NCBI GenBank assembly: GCA_023313575.1
Contig: JAJTTP010000032.1
Location: 227,207 to 291,206, forward strand
Length of the DNA stretch: 64,000 nucleotides
Reading direction: 5' to 3'
From: Eutypella sp. D-1
Lineage: Eukaryota > Ascomycota > Sordariomycetes > Xylariales > Diatrypaceae
Both the position numbers and the translations under genes were made by a program. Shown piece by piece: positions 57,701 through 64,000 of this stretch. The notes under the pieces are model-generated. The model did no database searches. It saw only the letters and a list, made by a program, of their open reading frames with translations, and was not told the origin of the DNA. Each line of letters starts with the position of its first letter. The stretch's first letter is position 1.

Positions 57701-60611
57701 ATTTATTTAAAATTAAAAAAATAATATAAAAAGCATATATATAAAGTATTATAAATATTATAAAATATTAACTTATTAATAAAACCCGAAAAAAGTGTAT
57801 TTTATATATAAGAAATGGAATTCTTCGGATATATTATTACCCCCGAACATATTAAAATAAACTTTAAAAAAATTATAATTATTAAAAACTAAAAAGTGTT
57901 TATTAATATAAAAAAAATACAGGCTTTTCTCGGTTTAGTAAATTATTATCAAAAATTTATATAACGATTTAGATATATTATAATACCTTTTACGGAATTA
58001 ATAAAAAAGGATAAACGGTTTATATAAATTAATAAAGTAAATAAATCTTTTAAAAAATTAAAAAACGTTATTATTAACGAATTAGTACTTATTATATACG
58101 ATTTTAAAAAACCCGTTAAGATAAAGACCGACGTTTCGGATTATACCTTTAAAGTATAAATTAAATAATAAGATAAAAAAAGAAAATTATATTTTATTGC
58201 ATTTTATTTTTATAAATTTATTAAAACTGAATTTAATTATCCGATTTACGATAAGGAATTTTTTATTATTATTAACGTATTTAAAAAATTTAAATATTAC
58301 CTTATAGGAAATATATACTAAATTAAAGTTTATACCGACCATAAGAATATTGCATATTTTTTTATTATTTAAACTTTTAACGGAAAATAGTTACGATACG
58401 CCGAATATTTTACGGAATTCGATTATATTATTATTTATAAAAAAAAATTAAAAAACGGATAAGTAAATGTTATTAATAAGTAACTTATTATGGAAAAAAA
58501 ATATATATTAATTAAGCACGCGGTATTCCGATAAACGTTAAAAGGATATTTGGAATAATAATAAATTGTTATTATTAGGATTATTTAAAATAATTTATAT
58601 AAATAAATCGAATAACATAATAATAAATTATTAATAAAAAAATAAATAAAAAAATTATAAATATTATAAAAATTGTAAAAATAATTAATATAAAAAATTC
58701 ACGAATATTTTTTATACGGATATTTAAAAGATTATAAATTTTTTAAACGATTATAACGGATTTATGTATTTGATAAAATAAAATTAATAATATAATAAGT
58801 ACGATAACGATATGATATATACGGAAAAACTAAAATAAAACGATATAAATTTTATAAAAAATTATAGCTATTATTAGTTAATAAACGATTATAAAAGTTT
58901 ATTATATTTAATTTTATTATTAAATTACCGATATTAAAAGATTTAATAATACGTAACGGTTATAATAACATATTCATAATCGTTAACCGATTTATAAAGT
59001 TTTTTTATTTTATTTTATATAACGAAAATACCGACGTAAAATAAATGGCATATATTTTTTTACGACATATTATAGCAATATACGGCTTTATATTCGAAAT
59101 TATTTCCGATAAAGGAACGATATTTATATCGAAATTCTGGTAAAGTTTTATAATAAGATTAAGATTAAACCTTAAATTTACGATAATTTTTAAACTTTAA
59201 ATAAACGGATAAATAAAACGAACTAATTAAATATTAAAAACTTATTTTCGACAGTATATTAATTATAAACAAAATAATTAAATTAAGTAATTATTTATTA
59301 CATAATTAGCTTATAATATAACTTATTATAAAAGTATACGAACGATACTTATTAACGTTAATTTCGGATTTATTTTAAACGTTTATTAAAACGTTTATAA
59401 AAAAGGACCGGATAATATTAAAGCTATATTAATATTAGAATAACTTAAATAATTATATAAAAAAATAAAGGAAAAATTTAAATTCGTACGTTAATAAATA
59501 AGCCGATATTATAACCAAAAAAGGTTAAAAGGACCAACTTTTTCGGAAAAAAATATGGTTTATTTAGTTATAAAAAACATTATAATAAAACGACTTAGCA
59601 AAAAACTTAATTATAAATATATCGGACCGTACCTAGTTATTAAGAAAATATTAAAAAATAATTACGAATTAAACTTATTATTAAAAATTAGGATTTATTT
59701 AATTTTTTACATTTTTTTACTTAAAAACGTAACGAATATAAACGTTATAAAAGTAAAACGAAATAACGTCGAAATAAAAATAAACGAATACGAAATAAAA
59801 AAAATCTTAAACGTATAAATAAAAAATGGATAAATAGAATATAAGGTTAAATAAAAAGGATATAATAACTCCGAAAATATATAAAAACTTATTAATTACT
59901 TAATAAACGTTTAACGTTTTTTAAAAAATTTTTATTAACGCCGACGGAAACGTTAGTAAAAATAATATCCTAATTAAAATTATTTAATATATTTATCTTA
60001 AATTAATTAAGATTTAAAATAACCTTAAGATTTATAAACGTTTTAACAAACCCCGTAAAACGTATATTTTCCGCCTAACGCTTTTTTTTCTTTAACTTTT
60101 TTAAATTGTTGATATTATAAAAAACCGTTTTTATTATTTTTTTATACCATATACGTTTTTAACGACGAAAACGACGGAATCTCGTATTAACTGTATTAGT
60201 TTTTTTTTTTCGTAATTTTAAGTTTTAATTTTAATTTTCGATGCTAAAATATAACCTTTTATAATTGCTTCGGATTAAGCTTAAACACGTCGTATTAACT
60301 CCGGTTATAATAAATATATAACAAATAACGAAAAAAATCCGAGTTAAAAATTTTATATTTAAATTAATAACGTTTATAATAAAAATAAAAAATTATATTA
60401 ATCGGATTAAACGATAAAACCGTTATAAAAAAAAATCGCGTTAAAAAGTTTTACGTTAAGATAAAGGTTTTACAGGTTAAAAAACCGATTTATTAATACG
60501 ACCGGATATGATAAAAAATAAAACGAAATAAAAAAAGAAGAAAAAATACTTATAGTAATAAGAACGGGAAAATTGGTTTTAAGGATAAAAACCTTAGAAA
60601 AAAAGAGATTA

Positions 60612-61049
60612 TGTTATAACTTGGTTAAATTATAAAAGGTTAAATAGGGTTAATAACGAATTACGATCTTATTCGAAAGAATAAGGCTTTTAAAAAAACC
60701 TAGCCATAATAGGATAACCACGTTTAAATTACGTAATAAAAAGGATAACCAAAATAGCTAGTTATCTTAATAATTTAAAATAATTAAGATAGCTAATTAT
60801 CCTAACGATTTAATAATAACTATATATTTTAATATTAAAAATAAAAGATATAAAATAATATATAATTACGTTTATTACCTTTTTTTTAAATAGTTTTTAA
60901 GTTTATTAGTTTATAATATAACTTAATTATTTAAAGCATTTTTTTTTTGTTATTACCAGACGTAATTACTTATTACTTAAAACCCTAATATTCCTGTTAA
61001 TATAAACCCCTTAACTGGACTAATAGTTAGGAATAAACCAGCCGTCACA
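60612..61049 (+). repeat. LTR 3 (shared by copies B and C)
   Basis: Begins TGTTATAACTTGG after the purine tract and ends CCAGCCGTCACA. Its central part aligns with LTRs 1, 2 and 4. Confidence 0.7.
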
Positions 61050-62515
61050 GATATTTATATCGAAATTTTAATAAAGCTTTATAATAAAATTAAAATTAAA
61101 CCTTAAATTTATAACAGCTTTTAAACTTTAAATAAATAAATAAATAAAATAAATTAATTAAATATTAAAAACTTATTTTCGATAATATATTAATTATAAA
61201 TAGAATAATTAAATAAAATGGTTATTTATTATATAATTAACTTATAACATAACTTATTATAAAAATATATAAATAATATTTATTAACGTTAATTTCGGAT
61301 TTACCCCGGACGTTTATTAAAATATTTATAAAAAAGGATTAAATAATATTAAAGGCATATTAACGTTAAAATAATTTAAATAATTATATAAAAAAATAAA
61401 AACAAAACTTAAATTCGTACGTTAACGAATAAATATATATTATAATTAAAAACAGTTAAAAGGATTAACTTTTTTAAAAAAAGATATAATTTATTTAGTT
61501 ATAAAAAACTCGATTATAAATAAATCGGATTATATTTAATTATTAAAAAAATATTAAATAATAATTATAAATTAAATTTATTATTAAAAGTTAAAATTTA
61601 TTTAATCTTTTATATTTCTTTACTCGAAAACGTAACGGATATAAACGTTATAAAAATAAGATAAAATAATATCGAAATAAAAATAAATAAATACGAAATA
61701 AAAAAAATCTTAAACGTATAAATAAAAAATAAACAGATAAAATATAAAATTAAATAAAAAGGATATAGTAACTCCGAAAATATATAAAAACCCGTTAATT
61801 ATTTAATAAATGTTTAACGTTTTTAATAAATTTCTTATTAACGCCGATAAAAGCGTTAATAAAAATAATATCTTAATTAAGATTACCCGATATATTTATT
61901 TTAAATTAATTAAATTCCGAAATAACTTTAAAATTTATAAACGTTTTAATAAACCCCGTAAAACGCGTATTTTCCGTTTAATACTTTTTTATTTTTAACT
62001 TTTTTAATTTTTATAAATTATTAATATTATAAAAAACCGCTTTTATTATTTTTTTATATTATATACGTTTTTAACGGTAAAAACGACGTAATTTCGCGTT
62101 AACCGCGTTAACTTTTTCTTTTATAACTTTTAATTTTAACTTTAATTTACGATATTAAGATATAACTTTTTATAATTATTTCGGATTAAACCCGGATATA
62201 TCGTATTAATTTCGGTTATAATAAATATATAATAAAAAAATAAAAAAATCCGAGTTAAAAGTTTTATATTTTAATCGATAACGTTTATAATAAAAATAAA
62301 ATATTATATTAACCGGATCGGATAATAGAATTGCTATAAAAAGGGTATTACGTTAAAAAGTTTTATATTAAAATAAAAAGGTTACGCGTTTAAAAATCGA
62401 TTTATTAATATAATTAAATATAATAAAAAGGATATAAAATAAAAAAGGAAAAAATACTTACGATAAAAAAAAATAATAAGTTTTAAGGATAAAACCTTTA
62501 AAAAAAGAAAAATCA

Positions 62516-62914
62516 TGTTATAACCTGGTTAAATTATTAGGCATAAAAAGGATTAATATAAATAATCTTTAACCATAGTATTAAAAAAATAGCCATAATA
62601 AAATAAGCTATACTTAAATCACGTAATAAAAAAATAATTAAAATAATTAAAATAACCAGTTATTTTAACGATTTAATATTTAATATCATATTCCGGTATT
62701 AGGAATAAAAGATATAAATAGTATATAATTACATTTATTACTTCTTGTTTAAATAATCTTTAAGTTTATTAGCTTATAATATAATTTAATTATTTAAAGC
62801 ACTTTTATTATTATTATTATTAAATATAATTATTTATTACTTAAAACCCTTAGCATTTTTATTAACATAAACCCCTTGATTGAATTAATAGTTAAGAATA
62901 AACCGGCCGTTATA
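62516..62914 (+). repeat. LTR 4 (3' LTR of copy C)
   Basis: Starts TGTTATAACCTGG after AAAAAAGAAAAATCA and ends GGCCGTTATA, the RIP-altered form of the GCCGTCACA end. It is the right limit of the array. Confidence 0.65.
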
Positions 62915-64000
62915 ATATAACAGTTTTTTCCCGTTATTTCTTTTATTAAAAGGCGTTAATAATTTAAATAATATTAATAACGGTAACGTTATTAAAAAAA
63001 TGCTTATTACCGCGGCTTATTATAACGTTTTATAATTATATAATACCGAACTTAAACTTATAAATAATTTATTATAAAATTTTAAATTTAATATTTATAT
63101 TATTAATAACCCGGTTAATTTTATAAAAAATATTATAATATTAATATTTAAAAATAAATATAATTAACACAGGTAATAATTTTATTTATATAAAAGTTAT
63201 AAACGTAATTTATTAATTATTTAAAACGTTAAATAACACGCGATATAATATTATAATACAGTATATTTTATTAATTATTAAGTTTTTATTAAAAACATTT
63301 TTAAAAGAATATTTTATAAATTTATTAATAAATTAAACGGTATTATATTAATAGCTTATAAAAATAAATTAATTTATACGATTAACGTTATACGTAAAAG
63401 TCTTTTATTATAAATATATAATAAAAATAAATTTATAATTATAAGATTACCGGTTTAAATTAATTAATAAAAACTCGGCTCGGAAAATAATTTATTTTTT
63501 AATTCCGTAAATTATATTACCCGAGTATAAAATATTTAATTAAAATTATAAAACTAATATTAAAAATAAATATTAATTTTAAAAATATAAAAACCTTACT
63601 GTATAAAGCTTATAATTACGGAAGAATTTATAAAATACTTTTTATAAACCCGTAAAAAAATATATATAAACGAAATTATTTAATATAATTTAAGTAATAT
63701 TAACTTAATATTTATTAAAAAAATAAATATTACGTACTAATAATAAAAACCTTATTATAAAAAGAATTAATCGTTTTTAAAATTAAAAATAAAATTAAAA
63801 ATTATTTATTTTATTATATTATAAAAATAAAAATTAAAGCTATTAATATTAATTAAATTAATAAATCCGTAAAAATATTTCGAATAAATAATAAAAAAAA
63901 TACGGTATATTAATAATTAAAAGATTTTACGTTTAAAGAAAGATTAAATTACTTTAATCTATATTATATAATTAATATTAAAATATAATAATTAAAAAAG
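62915..64000. other. AT-rich sequence of unknown origin beyond the array
   Basis: Equally AT-rich and RIP-like, but it does not match the Ty3/gypsy internal region or the LTRs by eye. It may be another decayed mobile element that the array inserted into. No motif was recognised. Confidence 0.5.

Larger units (their letters stand above)
56164..61049 (+). mobile_element. 5'-truncated RIP-degraded copy B, sharing an LTR with copy A
   Basis: Immediately after LTR 2 the sequence resumes at CCGTTATAATAAATAATAAAACCG, which corresponds to about 52160 of copy A. All of gag and the protease region are therefore missing. Reverse transcriptase (57680-57700) reads YFND where copy A reads YLDD. An integrase C-terminal frame survives open from 59555 to 59818 (87 codons): KYIGPYLVIKKIL is the GPY/F-type core and EYEIKKIL a chromodomain-like start. 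The right LTR is 60612-61049. Confidence 0.75.
60612..62914 (+). mobile_element. Strongly 5'-truncated copy C, sharing an LTR with copy B
   Basis: After LTR 3 the internal sequence starts at GATATTTATATCGAAATTT, equal to about 59121 of copy B and 54668 of copy A, within the integrase region. Only the integrase end, the chromodomain-like tail and the 3' untranslated part remain before LTR 4. The frame 61810-61998 is fossil sequence beyond the integrase end, not a gene. Confidence 0.75.
49561..64000. other. RIP-degraded AT-rich retrotransposon block
   Basis: From here to the window end the DNA is almost entirely A and T, with TA steps very frequent and CA/TG steps rare, and coding frames are shattered by stops. 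Fossil retroelement motifs remain readable. In Pezizomycotina this is the hallmark of repeat-induced point mutation (C to T in repeated DNA). Such blocks are usually heterochromatic, centromere-near, subtelomeric or in accessory compartments. No active gene is expected; the two longest minus- or plus-strand frames are chance or fossil ones. Confidence 0.92.

Noticed and set aside
59555..59818. 87-codon open frame in the AT-rich block
   Set aside because: It is the surviving integrase C-terminal segment of truncated copy B, not an independent gene.

Overview
The window comes from a filamentous ascomycete (Pezizomycotina, probably Sordariomycetes). The evidence is short GT-AG introns (53 to about 150 nt) with CTAAC/CTAAT-type branch points, fungal-specific families (Bni4-like, 2EXR, Pth11-like, secreted GH3 and GH105), many TACCTAGGTA-type palindromes between genes, and a 14.4-kb block of retrotransposon DNA turned almost wholly to A and T in the way repeat-induced point mutation (RIP) does. 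All gene models, splice sites and family names come from reading the sequence by eye; no search was run.

Layout. 1-8.1 kb: gene-poor flank ending in a pyrimidine-rich promoter. 8.2-20.3 kb: four plus-strand genes: a Bni4-like protein, tRNA-dihydrouridine synthase Dus1, an eight-helix membrane protein, and an unknown coiled-coil protein with a SUMO-interaction-like motif. 20.5-23.2 kb: two divergent secreted proteins that are paralogues of each other. 24.3-25.8 kb: a five-exon GH105 unsaturated rhamnogalacturonyl/glucuronyl hydrolase. 26.2-33.3 kb: a lower-GC, accessory-looking pocket holding a 2EXR protein, two small minus-strand genes, an Fta2/kinase-fold protein and a protein with a possible restriction-endonuclease-like core; it also carries a pair of diverged AT-rich repeats and an inverted-repeat element. 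33.3-37.5 kb: non-coding, with a minisatellite and a possible solo LTR. 37.6-41.0 kb: a GH3 beta-glucosidase with eight or nine exons. 43.9-45.0 kb: a Pth11-like seven-helix receptor candidate. 46.6-47.9 kb: a secreted Ser/Thr-rich protein. 48.5-49.5 kb: a compound minisatellite and two perfect hairpins.

At about 49.56 kb the base composition changes abruptly. From there to the end the DNA is a RIP-degraded array of one Ty3/gypsy-type element, probably a chromovirus: LTR, full internal region, LTR, 5'-truncated internal region, LTR, shorter 5'-truncated internal region, LTR. Neighbouring copies share LTRs. A further AT-rich sequence of unknown origin runs off the end.

The genes do not form one pathway. 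GH105 (pectin side chains) and GH3 (cello-oligosaccharides), with the Pth11-like receptor and the secreted proteins, suit a plant-associated or plant-degrading life. The items most likely to be new are the divergent secreted pair, the uncharacterised genes of the 26-33 kb pocket, and the LTR-sharing ladder of truncated elements.
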